Of a stretch of DNA of 64,000 nt, positions 25,601 to 33,683 are shown one piece after another. The notes under the pieces were generated by a model. That model searched no databases. It had not been told where the DNA came from and saw only the letters and a program-made list of their open reading frames with translations. Where the stretch lies: assembly GCA_023388055.1 (NCBI GenBank), contig JAEWGW010000040.1, positions 124,001 to 188,000 of the forward strand, in the 5' to 3' direction. The position numbers and the translations under genes were made by a program. Every line of letters begins with the position of its first letter. Position 1 is the first letter of the stretch. The stretch is from Bacillota bacterium (GTDB lineage: Bacteria; Bacillota; Bacilli; Paenibacillales; NBRC-103111).

Positions 25601-27093
25601 AGCTGCCCGTCCACCGTCTGCGAGGATAACTGACTGAGTATACGGCGCGCAATTTCACTCTGCTGCTCCGTCAGCATCTTCTGCTTTGTCTCATACTCGC
25701 GCAAACCCAGCAAAAGCTGCTCCCGTTCCTTGGCGCAAGCCTCCTTCTCAGCGGAAGCGGCCTTGTGCTCCCGCTCCAGCTCATCACATTCCTCCTGCAC
25801 CTTCTGCAGGAGCACGGTCAGGCGGGCTTCCTCCTCCTCGTAGTACCCCTTCAGCCTCTGCGCGCTCATTTCCCAAGCCTGCTGGAGCTCCTCTTCATCT
25901 CTGGACCGGGCCAGATGGAGAACCTGCTCCTTCAAGCTCGCGATGGTGCCCTCTGCCTCCCGCAGCTTCTCCCGGTGCTCCGCATATTGGAGGGAATAAT
26001 AGTACCTCCGGGCGGCGGCGGTATCATCGGCAGCCCGTTCCTTTTCATCCGCGGCTTCCGTCAGCTCTGTCTCCAGGATCCCCGCCTTCTGCCGTTCGGC
26101 GGCAATATGCAGCGATGCCTCCCGCTTCCGCCAGACTGTCTGCTGCTCCTCCCATTCCGCAAGCCGGCGCTCCAGAAGCTCCAGCTCCTCCTGCACCTTG
26201 GTCTCTTCCGCTCCGGCCAACCGGATATGGGCTTTGGCCTCCCGCTGCAGAACCCGGTATTCCTGCTCCTTCAGATGAAGCTTCTCGAATCCGGCCACAT
26301 ACCGGTTCAGCTCCGACAGAATTTTCCGGTTCTCCTCAATCCGCTCCTTCAGCTCCTTGTATTGCTTGAATCCCTCCCGCCGGACCTGGAACAGATCCGC
26401 GAAGGTTCCCTGCTTAAACCCCTCCATGGAATTTTCTATGGTCGGAATTAACAACCGTTCCACCAGCTGCTGGGAGTTTTTGCATTCATCGAAGAACGCC
26501 TCAATGCCGCCTTCACTGGAGTTGATTTTGACAATCGCCTCCCATTCCGACTTGATAATATGCAATTGCTGCTCCAGATGCTCATGGAAGCCGGAGAGGG
26601 TATCGAAGGTTTTGGCCACTAGGGGCAGCCGGTGCTGCATGGACTGGTAATACTCCTGGATCTCCCCCTTTTCCGTAACCCGGGCCTGTCCTCCGCCCAG
26701 ATCCTTGACGAAGGGAATCCTCGCCAGCCGATGCTCGTCATTCTCGGGGTATTCATACACATAACGCAGCGAATCCAGGCCTGTCGCGCTCATGAACAGA
26801 CTGACACAGGTGACGACATACCGCCTGCGCGGCTTTTCCGCCAGCAGCCATTCGATGGCCACATGGGCCGGACCATTTTCCAAAGACAGCGTATCCCTCA
26901 TCTTGCGCCCGGCAAGATCCGTATGCGGCAGCACGGCTTGAATGGCCGTCTGAATAAACACCGTTTTTCCGCCGCCATTCTCCAGCACCACGGCCCCGTT
27001 ATGCCCGTCGAACCGGAATACCGAATCATTGTACCGTTTGGCCCCGCCTTCATAGACCACATTCGTGAACCTGATCTTAGAGATCGCCGGCAT
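22648..27093 (-). CDS. jetC: Wadjet JetC, SMC-like ATPase
   Basis: About 1481 residues. An N-terminal Walker A (VVLENGGGKTVFIQ, about residue 40) and a C-terminal ABC signature (RWSGGEKWSKN) with Walker B (RAVILDNPFG) enclose about 1000 residues of Glu/Arg/Gln-rich coiled coil with a less helical hinge in the middle. This is the MukB/SMC-like motor of Wadjet, which with JetA and JetB extrudes DNA loops and, with JetD, cleaves small circular DNA. ATG at 27093 follows AAGGAGG and overlaps the jetB end by 17 bp; a frame extending to 27189 is not needed. Last gene of the operon. Confidence 0.92.
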   Translation of the reverse strand: MPAISKIRFTNVVYEGGAKRYNDSVFRFDGHNGAVVLENGGGKTVFIQTAIQAVLPHTDLAGRKMRDTLSLENGPAHVAIEWLLAEKPRRRYVVTCVSLFMSATGLDSLRYVYEYPENDEHRLARIPFVKDLGGGQARVTEKGEIQEYYQSMQHRLPLVAKTFDTLSGFHEHLEQQLHIIKSEWEAIVKINSSEGGIEAFFDECKNSQQLVERLLIPTIENSMEGFKQGTFADLFQVRREGFKQYKELKERIEENRKILSELNRYVAGFEKLHLKEQEYRVLQREAKAHIRLAGAEETKVQEELELLERRLAEWEEQQTVWRKREASLHIAAERQKAGILETELTEAADEKERAADDTAAARRYYYSLQYAEHREKLREAEGTIASLKEQVLHLARSRDEEELQQAWEMSAQRLKGYYEEEEARLTVLLQKVQEECDELEREHKAASAEKEACAKEREQLLLGLREYETKQKMLTEQQSEIARRILSQLSSQTVDGQLPLWIGEQQELENRELELAKALQELERSKAELQQEERLAAQEQLVVRQELSVCEAWTSRYEEEQNRVKMALAMLQPSWERLASVHDRMDSIMEKLSDGIERRAQQKQQLLHKERLAFRYVDDYGEQELFFADPQAARLIRQWMNQFSLLEMGWQYVSATGGEGTAEASLGLLWSLTLVTTGHEKPLLLRKLAEVSDLLSFPIRVLSTQEVKALAEAGGRGEEEESARWVEPDHWASVQDPDRFREWKRETGQDAEQAEKRRKEKEAELEAWRDAGKLASLFFTKYPLEQVHEQERQATRLRERQQQLEAVLVRTAAELRRMDTRKDELHQEQHMMVQRQRQLEFQLEQATHYMVLSEQLAKLARDMQPVQEAFAKAERVLDRSGRRLELIGRELVQAGERRSDVKGRADRMREEELYQAVREVAPLPPEASFIQLREVYRELELARKQMMRERSELEQELRRQQERYDEAARQMKRLAVECPGLSEALELPLHVEARMDAALADLRQLEQKLVKLGEVWQRKNRELGDQEAVIRIRLGQYAQDFDGEEPLFFAEPLERVRERQAVEEKRQQELKKELERLGGSARRRQQELGRVLQLWDRHILVHKLDDPLLEEQELAAETAQQLLYRLEAASRASIGRLEQLAGVMAEERKRVTVSRQRFRQFCQQQVKDVKLREMAERGVDAKDSYGELQEFESVMATGILRANQIAELQMQTEDQKLQQFIAHIQTHLKQIAQELRELPKKTRVRTEAGAKEIYAILVPDWDEQEGKERIREHIEWIVGQLEQAKYQGEEGQEQASLVRKDLDKWLDAKQLLQKVLQQGGIRVSCRKVSNDQQITGASYSWEESNRWSGGEKWSKNMTLFLGILNYVAEKRQHIHSNLKRHRAVILDNPFGKASSDHVLSPVFYIAEQLGFQIIALTAHVEGKFLQDYFPVVYSCRLRAAAGGGGKQIIDPQQRIQQAYFRDHASEAIERIGGDWKQMELF

Positions 27094-27835
27094 GCGGCTC
27101 CGCCTCCTTCTCTGCTGCTTTTTCCATCCCGTACAAAAATTCCAGAATCCCCCGGTTGTACTCCAGCTCCATAAAATAACGGTGGACAATGATCTTGGTT
27201 TTCTCCGTCAGATCCAGCTCATCCGCCCCAACCTGCCGGGCCAGCCCCTCCTCCAAAAGAAACCTCCTGGCCGTGTCCAAGAAGCTCAGCCGGCTGATGG
27301 TGGAGCCGCTTTGGCGTTTGGCCGTTTCCTTCACATCATCCATGGCCTCCCACTTCTCGATAATGTCCGCCCAATGATAGGCATACTCCTGGCTCAGCGC
27401 CTTCAGCTCCTCCGCAGAATGCTCCTTCAAGCCGTTGATCCGCTGCTGGACCAACCCCATCCACTCCTCCAGCTGCAGGAAATTCCGCGTCGGCTCCATG
27501 CTTTGGTAGCTGTCATAAAAGGCGCCGATAAACACGATCACCGCCAGATACAGCAGATACAGGTCGGCATTGACGGCATTACCCCGCAGATACAGGCGCT
27601 TCAACGATTCATTGCTGATATGAAAGGGCGACAGCCTGGCCAGCGGAATCAGGAACAATTGGTCACCTGCCCCCAGCACCACACAATCCACCTCAGCCGC
27701 AAACTGGTCCAAAAGACCGCGCACACGGTCATCCGCCTCCACCTGGAGCAGACTCTCCTTGCCGGCCGTACCGCTTCCCGCAAGCTCCGTGTAAATCCGG
27801 AAGGCCTTCATGACTTCATCATTGCTGTAATTCAT
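27077..27835 (-). CDS. jetB: Wadjet JetB (DUF6063-like), MukE-type subunit
   Basis: 252 residues, helical with winged-helix character, matching the DUF6063-type JetB I recall from Firmicutes Wadjet loci (MNYSNDEVMKAFRIYTELAG, FHISNESLKRLYLRGNAVNA, KETAKRQSGSTISRLSFLDT). It should bind the JetA kleisin and JetC heads. ATG at 27835 overlaps the jetA stop by 4 bp (ATGA), so translation is coupled. No enzyme motif is expected. Confidence 0.88.
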   Translation of the reverse strand: MNYSNDEVMKAFRIYTELAGSGTAGKESLLQVEADDRVRGLLDQFAAEVDCVVLGAGDQLFLIPLARLSPFHISNESLKRLYLRGNAVNADLYLLYLAVIVFIGAFYDSYQSMEPTRNFLQLEEWMGLVQQRINGLKEHSAEELKALSQEYAYHWADIIEKWEAMDDVKETAKRQSGSTISRLSFLDTARRFLLEEGLARQVGADELDLTEKTKIIVHRYFMELEYNRGILEFLYGMEKAAEKEAEPHAGDL

Positions 27836-29373
27836 TGTGCTTGCGCCTCCTCCAGCCGGATGCTCATGTCCTGAATGGAATACCGTTCATTAACCCGGAT
27901 GATGTCCTCCAGCTCGCGGACATGCAGAACCCTTCCATGCAGCACCTCATTCATCGCTTCATACAAACCACGGTCCGCGTCCCCTCCGGTTTCTTCATCG
28001 GCAGACAACGGCCGTATGGGGCTCCTCTGGTGCAGAATCAGCCAGCAGTCATAGAAATACCGTTTGTCCTTCAATCCCGCTGCGGCCTCATCCAGCTCCA
28101 GCTCCTCCAGCAGCATGCTGAGGCGAATCTCCTCCTGGCCCAAGCGGGCGAGACAGCGGAGAAGCGCCTCCATAATCTCCACAAAACGATCCTGCCTCCG
28201 CTTCTGGAAGGTGGTCCGGCCACTCTCCTCCTCCAGCCCGAGAAAGCTCCCTTCCACTTGACGATCCTCCTCGCCGCCCGAAAGCTGCTGCTTGGCAAAC
28301 ACAGTCAAGAGCGACCACTGCTTCGTCTGCTCCACCTTCAAAAACGGGGCAAGCACCCCCTTCATCGTTTCCGCAGGCAGCGGGGCGCCCAGAATAAAGG
28401 AGGTAATATCCTGCTCGAAGTTAAAGGCGTTCATTCCGGTGTAATACAAGGATTCCTTGGCGGCCCGCAGGGCGCTGCTCTCCAGCTCCATACTCTGCCG
28501 CAGAAGACCGGTATGCTCGTTATGCACCTTTTCCAGCTCCACCCCGATACGGATAATCAGCTCATAGGGGCGGCGGTTCTTGTCCAGCTCCCGCTCGGCA
28601 TAAATCCGGTCCCGGGTCTCCCTGACGAATTCGCGGAGCTCGCTGAACTCCTCGTTCTCCCGTTTCAGCCGCAGGAAGATATCCTCCAGAAGGGAGCTGT
28701 AGCGGGCCAGTGTTTCCTCCGACACGATACTCCGTTTAATCTCATGCTCCAGGGATTGGATCCGCTCCTGAAGAGTCTCCACATCCATCACCATCTCGTC
28801 GATCTGGCGCAGGGCTCCTTGGAATTCCCCCTTCTCCAGCTGTTTGCGGAGCAGCAGCTGATGGATAGACAGTTGAAACTCCAGATAGAATTCCTTCGTG
28901 GCAAAAACCAGCTCCAGCCCGTCCTCATCCAAGGCATAATACTGCGTCTGGGTAGCGGCATCATAAGAATCCGTCCGCAGAATGGAGGTATAGATCATGC
29001 CCTCCTCCCCTGTTCCCGGGTGATAGAAGATGAATTCCCGCTTGCGCCCGGAGGCCGGCCGGAAGACCTGGATAATCTTGCGGGCAATATCCTCCAGCTC
29101 CGGCGGCTCCAGCGTGTATTTGTCCTCCAGCACAACGGATAAGAACGCGGCCAGATCCTGCACATTGGTTTTTCTGCTGCGCAACAGCTTCTTTTCGAAG
29201 AAAAACAACAGGGTCAATAACCCCAGCTCCATCATGGCCACCGGTCTGCCGGCCTGGTCCGTTCTCCGTTGACGTCCCAGCTCGAACAGCGGGTCAAACA
29301 ACGCCAGCTTGGCCATCCGCTCCGGAAAACCCGCCAGCATATCGCCTATTTCCATTGAAGTTAATCGCTCCAA
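27832..29373 (-). CDS. jetA: Wadjet JetA, MukF/kleisin-type subunit
   Basis: About 513 residues, cytoplasmic, mostly helical with winged-helix-like ends (residues 10-80 and 420-500) and a coiled segment in the middle (VETLQERIQSLEHEIKRSI). It should bridge the JetC head and neck as the kleisin. TTG at 29373 was chosen because GGAGGA lies 7 bp upstream; it overlaps the jetD end by 13 bp. ATG at 29355 is the alternative and 29487 is too far upstream. Identified by operon position and JetB/C/D neighbours as well as sequence. Confidence 0.85.
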   Translation of the reverse strand: MERLTSMEIGDMLAGFPERMAKLALFDPLFELGRQRRTDQAGRPVAMMELGLLTLLFFFEKKLLRSRKTNVQDLAAFLSVVLEDKYTLEPPELEDIARKIIQVFRPASGRKREFIFYHPGTGEEGMIYTSILRTDSYDAATQTQYYALDEDGLELVFATKEFYLEFQLSIHQLLLRKQLEKGEFQGALRQIDEMVMDVETLQERIQSLEHEIKRSIVSEETLARYSSLLEDIFLRLKRENEEFSELREFVRETRDRIYAERELDKNRRPYELIIRIGVELEKVHNEHTGLLRQSMELESSALRAAKESLYYTGMNAFNFEQDITSFILGAPLPAETMKGVLAPFLKVEQTKQWSLLTVFAKQQLSGGEEDRQVEGSFLGLEEESGRTTFQKRRQDRFVEIMEALLRCLARLGQEEIRLSMLLEELELDEAAAGLKDKRYFYDCWLILHQRSPIRPLSADEETGGDADRGLYEAMNEVLHGRVLHVRELEDIIRVNERYSIQDMSIRLEEAQAQ

Positions 29374-30446
29374 GCCGCTGTCCTCCCAATCCGAATAAGC
29401 TCTCCGCCAGGCAATGTTTCCTGCGGGATATAATAGCCTTCCTGAAGCATGGCTGCAATGCGGGCGGCCTCTTCCTCCGGAAAGCATGAGGCGAAAGACG
29501 CCACAGCAGCGTCATGCACCCGGTGATGCTCCTTTCCCTTGGAGGGAGTTTGCCGAAGGCACGCCTGGTAATAAGGCAGCGCCAGACGCACCTGGTTCCG
29601 AAGCTGGAGATCATACCAGATGAGAATGCCCTCCCGGTCCAGATCGCCGAAGTAAAAAATCCGGTGCTCCGCCTGGGGGATGGGATACTGGAGGCGCAGC
29701 ATCTCCAGATTGCCGACAATTTTGCGGCCGCAGCCATAGATTAAGGTTGAGAAGGGCAGCTCCGGCAGCGCGGCCGCCAGTCCCTGGAAGGTGGTTTTAT
29801 TCTCCACCACCAGATGGAGATGAAGTCCGGGAGCCATCGGGACCGAGGGGTTAACGGCCAGCATCAGCGGGTCGCTTACCGGTATGACACGGAGCTTGCC
29901 CCAGATGCCCAAGCGCTCCAACAGGGCCTGGCCGCCGCCGTCCGTCATCCACTTTTCATCCCGAACCAGCTCATAGCTCCGCTCCGGCGCGGGTGCCTCC
30001 CAGCTTGGCCAGGGATTGCTTTGCAGATAAGCATCAATTTGTCTGAGGTAGGGCAGGTCCTTCTCCCAAACCTCCGGGGTTAACCGGTAATACGCATCCA
30101 GACTGAGAGCGGGATGGAGCCGGGCATTCCATTGATGCAGGCTGCGGATGTGCTCATCCTGCATCGTCCGCTTCCTGACCCGGTACCGGTAAGCCAGGGA
30201 AAGTGGCTTTCCGTTGCGGCCATGGGCCTTCACCGCCTCCAGGCTCCCCTCCCGCTCCAGCTCCAACACGGCGCCTGCAAACACCTCATACTCCAACGGC
30301 TTCCCGCGGAACAGCTGCTCCAGTTCCTCCAGCCCTACCGTCGCCCGCGTTTGCCGGCAGATATAATCGATCAACAGCTGCTTGCACTCCTGCATCCGCA
30401 CACGCCACCGTTCTTTTGGGTCTATACTAAGAATGGTACTATACAT
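29361..30446 (-). CDS. jetD: Wadjet JetD, TOPRIM nuclease subunit
   Basis: 361 residues. The C-terminal half holds a TOPRIM-like core typical of JetD: LVVENKTTFQGLAAAL (the conserved Glu) and RIFYFGDLDREGILIWYDL (the D-x-D metal site). The N-terminal half is winged-helix-like, as in topoisomerase VI A relatives. JetD cuts plasmid DNA once JetABC has extruded it. It is first in this operon (D-A-B-C order), unlike the A-B-C-D order of the best-known type I systems. ATG at 30446 lacks a good ribosome binding site; ATG at 30395 may be the true start. Confidence 0.88.
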   Translation of the reverse strand: MYSTILSIDPKERWRVRMQECKQLLIDYICRQTRATVGLEELEQLFRGKPLEYEVFAGAVLELEREGSLEAVKAHGRNGKPLSLAYRYRVRKRTMQDEHIRSLHQWNARLHPALSLDAYYRLTPEVWEKDLPYLRQIDAYLQSNPWPSWEAPAPERSYELVRDEKWMTDGGGQALLERLGIWGKLRVIPVSDPLMLAVNPSVPMAPGLHLHLVVENKTTFQGLAAALPELPFSTLIYGCGRKIVGNLEMLRLQYPIPQAEHRIFYFGDLDREGILIWYDLQLRNQVRLALPYYQACLRQTPSKGKEHHRVHDAAVASFASCFPEEEAARIAAMLQEGYYIPQETLPGGELIRIGRTAAWSD

Positions 30447-30768
30447 GCCTCGAAACGCCTAGTGTTAATCGAAGGTAATAGGCGGAGGGGCCAGCAGCCG
30501 GCGGGCTAACGAATCTGTCACACTCTATTTTTACCAAAATAGCACAATAAAAAATCTAACGAATCTGACGCACGCTATTTCCCCCTAAACGGGAATTTCG
30601 GCTCCCATCGGCACGATTAGCGTGGCTGAGATTCGTTAGATTACCCAAATGCTCAAAAGCAGCCAAATAGCGTTTTTCAGATTCGTTAGCCATTAATGCC
30701 CCTGTTTCCGGTTGCCAACGTGGTATAGTTATAGTAGAAAAATACCAACTCGGCGGGAGACGATTTCG
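30447..30768. other. Intergenic region upstream of the Wadjet operon
   Basis: 322 bp between divergent jetD and the P-loop kinase-like gene. It is filled by a 182-bp four-box element (30507-30688). A TGGTATAGT extended -10 box near 30719-30727 may serve the rightward gene. No clear jetD promoter is visible outside the element. Confidence 0.5.
30507..30688. repeat. 182-bp four-box inverted-repeat element, copy B
   Basis: Forward boxes at 30507-30530 and 30557-30580; reverse boxes at 30615-30638 and 30665-30688. Each begins TAACGAATCT, and three of the four end GCTATTT or CTCTATTT. Spacing within pairs is exactly 50 bp; the centre is 34 bp. It lies just upstream of jetD. Confidence 0.82.
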
Positions 30769-31686
30769 ATGAGCAAACCCGGAACCATTTACTTTGTTGA
30801 AGGCTTGCCCGGCAGCGGCAAAACCACCCTATCTGTGTGGCTTCAAAACCTTCTGCACGCCCGCTTGTTCACAGAAGGCAGCCCTCATTATCCCAATGAT
30901 TTCAGTGGAATTGCCGGAATTCCTGCCCACCTTTATACCCCACTCCTTCATACCTGTCCCGAACTTCGGGAATACGCATTTGAGTATGAGTCCATCCATT
31001 ACGTGTGTATCCCCGACTTTGAATCGCAATGTCCTTATGAAACAGAACTGATACGTCTGCTGCGCCAGTGGGAATTCGGGGATGAATTCAATTTGAACAT
31101 ACCTTTGGAACACTATATGACTTGCAGCCTGGGTTTATTGCATAAGTGGATTGAAGCCATCGATGTGACTGGTGAACCTCTCATCCTGGACAGCGTTCTG
31201 CTGCAAAATCCCATCAATGAGCTGCTCTACCGGAATGCGCCGGAGGAGATAATTGTGCAATATTGCAGTCTGTTCGCCGACGCCTTTTCCGGCTTCTCAA
31301 CACATCTCATCTATCTAAAAAGAAAATCCGCCGCTCAGGCCATAGCGTTTGCAGCCCGGGTCAAGGGAAATAATTGGTGCAAACGTGTAGCTGATCTGAT
31401 TGCCCGAACACCTTACGGACTTGCCCACAGCCTGAATGGCATTGATGGAATGATCCGTTTCTTTGAACACCGCAGCCGAATCGAAGACCGGTTTCTGTCC
31501 AACCATCTTAGGAGTGGTCGAACTTATCCCGTAGACGAGCTCCAGTGGGATCAGGTGCGGGAGCGGATTATAACGGACTTTGACTTGAATCGGACTGTAG
31601 ATGGTATCCGTGATGGCTTTATCCAATCCCTTACTGAAGTGATCGAAGAGTACGACCAAACCCTGCGCGGATTGAAAAACAGATGA
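30769..31686 (+). CDS. P-loop NTPase, kinase-like, function unknown
   Basis: About 305 residues. The N-terminus has a clear Walker A, YFVEGLPGSGKTTLSVWL. A later GEPLILDSVLLQNPINEL could hold the Walker-B-type Asp, and HLIYLKRKSAAQAI fits the lid region of small kinases. It resembles uncharacterised AAA_33/zeta-kinase-like proteins of bacilli. ATG at 30769 follows GGCGGGAG. Monocistronic, transcribed away from the Wadjet operon. Substrate unknown. Confidence 0.65.
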   Translation: MSKPGTIYFVEGLPGSGKTTLSVWLQNLLHARLFTEGSPHYPNDFSGIAGIPAHLYTPLLHTCPELREYAFEYESIHYVCIPDFESQCPYETELIRLLRQWEFGDEFNLNIPLEHYMTCSLGLLHKWIEAIDVTGEPLILDSVLLQNPINELLYRNAPEEIIVQYCSLFADAFSGFSTHLIYLKRKSAAQAIAFAARVKGNNWCKRVADLIARTPYGLAHSLNGIDGMIRFFEHRSRIEDRFLSNHLRSGRTYPVDELQWDQVRERIITDFDLNRTVDGIRDGFIQSLTEVIEEYDQTLRGLKNR

Positions 31687-31722
31687 TCCTGCAACTGAAT
31701 ATTTGAGGTTACATGAAATAAC

Positions 31723-31770
31723 GAAAAAACCAAGAAGCTGCGCATCTCCATGCTGCCTAGCCTCTTGGTT
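31723..31770. terminator. Bidirectional terminator
   Basis: AAAAAACCAAGA pairs with TCTTGGTT; an inner GCTGC/GCAGC-like stem adds stability. On the minus strand the stem is followed by TTTTTTC, ending the ADP-ribose operon. Confidence 0.7.
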
Positions 31771-31800
31771 GTGCCCGTAGATTCTTCCATCAACCCGCCT

Positions 31801-32652
31801 CTACCCCAATTCACGCTGGAATGCCTTCAGGGTTTTCTGCTCCGCCGATTTGTCCAGGACGGCAAACACGATACGGTCAAACAGGGTGGCATACCCTTCC
31901 TCCACCAGCACCTGCTTGAACCATCCGGCCACCTCATCGGGCTTATTCCGGAAGACCCCGCAGCCGAAGGCCCCCAAAACAACCACCTTTTCCCCATGAT
32001 AAGCGGCCACAGATAAAATATACCTGATCCGCTCCAGCATCACAGGCGCGATCCGTTCCACCTGCGCCGGTTCCCGCTCCCGCACCACTCCGGCATTCAC
32101 CGCCGGCGCCGTGATCATTGACACCGTATACGGAGCCCCTAGCAGCCCGCCATGGTCCTCACGGAATACAGGAACCTGCGGAGAGTGGATCATATGGTCG
32201 GAATACAAGCAGGTTTTCAGGTTCCGGTTAAACCGGTACATCTCTTCCTTCTGCACAATACAAGGATACAGTGCCGAAGAGCGGGCCAGACTTTCCTCCT
32301 GGGCCTGGCTTCCTCCCATAAACCCGCCGCCCGGATTTTTGGCAGAGGCGAAGTTCAAGCACACGGTTTCTGCGAATCCCTCCACCTGCACCAGCCTCTG
32401 TGCCGCAGCTAATGTGGATTCATCCGTTACCTCTATCTCAGGCAAAGTGGATCTCCTCTTATAAGCGGCCACCATTCGCTTTATCTCCTGCAGAGCAGAC
32501 GGGGTGTACAGCTTGGAATCCCGCACTGCCGCTTCTATTTCCCTCTTCAGGTCAATCCGTGTCCCGTCCTGGTTCAGGTAAGCCCCTTCTTCAAGGATCC
32601 CCAGCGTTTCCTGGGCGATTTTGGACCGGACCTCCCGGTTATTGATGTTCAT
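31801..32652 (-). CDS. TIGR02452-type poly(ADP-ribose) glycohydrolase-like protein
   Basis: About 283 residues, a macro-fold protein. The PARG signature is complete: NPGGGFMGGSQAQEESLARS (about residues 110-129), with the catalytic QEE. It should hydrolyse ADP-ribose from proteins or process free ADP-ribose derivatives. ATG at 32652 follows GGGAGGGAG. Last gene of a four-gene operon with an NrtR-like regulator, a NADAR protein and a macro-domain protein, all of which handle NAD-derived ribose compounds. Confidence 0.9.
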   Translation of the reverse strand: MNINNREVRSKIAQETLGILEEGAYLNQDGTRIDLKREIEAAVRDSKLYTPSALQEIKRMVAAYKRRSTLPEIEVTDESTLAAAQRLVQVEGFAETVCLNFASAKNPGGGFMGGSQAQEESLARSSALYPCIVQKEEMYRFNRNLKTCLYSDHMIHSPQVPVFREDHGGLLGAPYTVSMITAPAVNAGVVREREPAQVERIAPVMLERIRYILSVAAYHGEKVVVLGAFGCGVFRNKPDEVAGWFKQVLVEEGYATLFDRIVFAVLDKSAEQKTLKAFQRELG

Positions 32653-32698
32653 TTTTTCTCCCTCCCATGTTCTCATTTCGGAGTGGAGTGGCTGCCCT

Positions 32699-33160
32699 TT
32701 ACTCCAGCCGGTACAGTACAACCTCCACATCCGCAAATATTTTGTTGATCATCCCCAGCACCGTATCCCAGTCTCCGCCGCCCCGGTCGCAGCCGATTTT
32801 GTAGGGGAGAGCCACTGTCAACTGATGCTGCTTCGCAAATTCGTACAACCGGATAAACGCCTTCCGAAGGGCCTCATCATCCGTGTACTTCTTACCGCCT
32901 CTGCCATAGGTGAGCTGGCCGAACAGGTTGGCCGCATACTGTCCGCTCTTGCCTTCCAGCGGAACAAGCTGGCACAAACCCAGCAGCTCTGCCTTTTCCT
33001 TTTCCCCGCAAAGCTGGGCATACGCCGCAAACACCTCCGGATACAGCCGCTTCATTTGTTTGGCTACTCCGGAGCCCATCACACCCTGGCAGTTCACCTG
33101 GTGCCCGATGACCTGCTCCCCGGCCTGAAACAAATCTCCAATCTCCGTCCGCACCGTCAT
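32699..33160 (-). CDS. Macro-domain ADP-ribose binding/hydrolase protein
   Basis: 153 residues, a single macro domain. The ADP-ribose pocket motifs are GHQVNCQGVMGSGVAKQM (about residues 18-35), YAANLFGQLTYG and ALPYKIGCDRGGGDW. Related proteins remove ADP-ribose from Asp/Glu side chains, O-acetyl-ADP-ribose or DNA bases. Small stand-alone members without a DarT toxin nearby are usually recycling or repair enzymes. It sits 22 bp after the NADAR gene and 46 bp before the PARG gene. Confidence 0.9.
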   Translation of the reverse strand: MTVRTEIGDLFQAGEQVIGHQVNCQGVMGSGVAKQMKRLYPEVFAAYAQLCGEKEKAELLGLCQLVPLEGKSGQYAANLFGQLTYGRGGKKYTDDEALRKAFIRLYEFAKQHQLTVALPYKIGCDRGGGDWDTVLGMINKIFADVEVVLYRLE

Positions 33161-33182
33161 TGCGGCACCCCCATTCCCCTGA

Positions 33183-33665
33183 CTAAACGCCCGTTGCCAG
33201 CAAGTCCTCTCTCAGCTTCGTCAAAATCTCACCCAGCCAGTTGCTTCCTCTCCAGGTGGCGCGGTTCTTGATCCGGGGGTCTTTCTCCTCCAGCCCTACA
33301 CCCCATATCCGGTCCGTAGGGCTGGCCTCCACCAGTGTAGTCCCCTTGGTAGCCAACAGGATTTCCAGCAGGTGCAGGTTCTGGGTGAACTTCGCATGGT
33401 TGGCTTCATACACGTATTGCTTGCAGTGGTCTTCCCACAGGGCTTTATCAAAGCCGTGCACATGCCGTCCATGCTCCTTCTGCTCTCTTGGAGTGTAGGC
33501 AGACAGAATCTTCTTCGCCGCCTCCTGATCCCCAAACAGAACCGCCTTCCGGTACATCATATATTGCTCGGCACAGTTGTAGTGCACGCCTCCCATTTCA
33601 AAATCAGCGGGATGCCATTGGGAAAACGGCGATTCCGTCCGATAAAAAAACGTAAATTTTTCCAT
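33183..33665 (-). CDS. NADAR-family N-glycosidase (YbiA-like)
   Basis: About 160 residues. NADAR (DUF1768) hallmarks are present: FSQWHPADFEMGGVHYNCAEQYMMY split over residues 12-36, then LEILLATKGTTLVEASPTDRIWGVG near residues 100-125. Characterised members hydrolyse N-glycosidic bonds in riboflavin-pathway intermediates or ADP-ribosyl adducts. ATG at 33665 follows GGAGTGA, 18 bp after the NrtR-like gene. Together with the two macro-fold enzymes it suggests a route for clearing ADP-ribosylated molecules. Confidence 0.9.
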   Translation of the reverse strand: MEKFTFFYRTESPFSQWHPADFEMGGVHYNCAEQYMMYRKAVLFGDQEAAKKILSAYTPREQKEHGRHVHGFDKALWEDHCKQYVYEANHAKFTQNLHLLEILLATKGTTLVEASPTDRIWGVGLEEKDPRIKNRATWRGSNWLGEILTKLREDLLATGV

Positions 33666-33683
33666 TCGTATCACTCCGCATTC

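Noticed and set aside
22591..26650. Several long plus-strand open frames opposite jetC
   Set aside because: They are shadows of the GC-rich coiled-coil coding sequence, are Pro/Gln/Leu-rich and lack ribosome binding sites.
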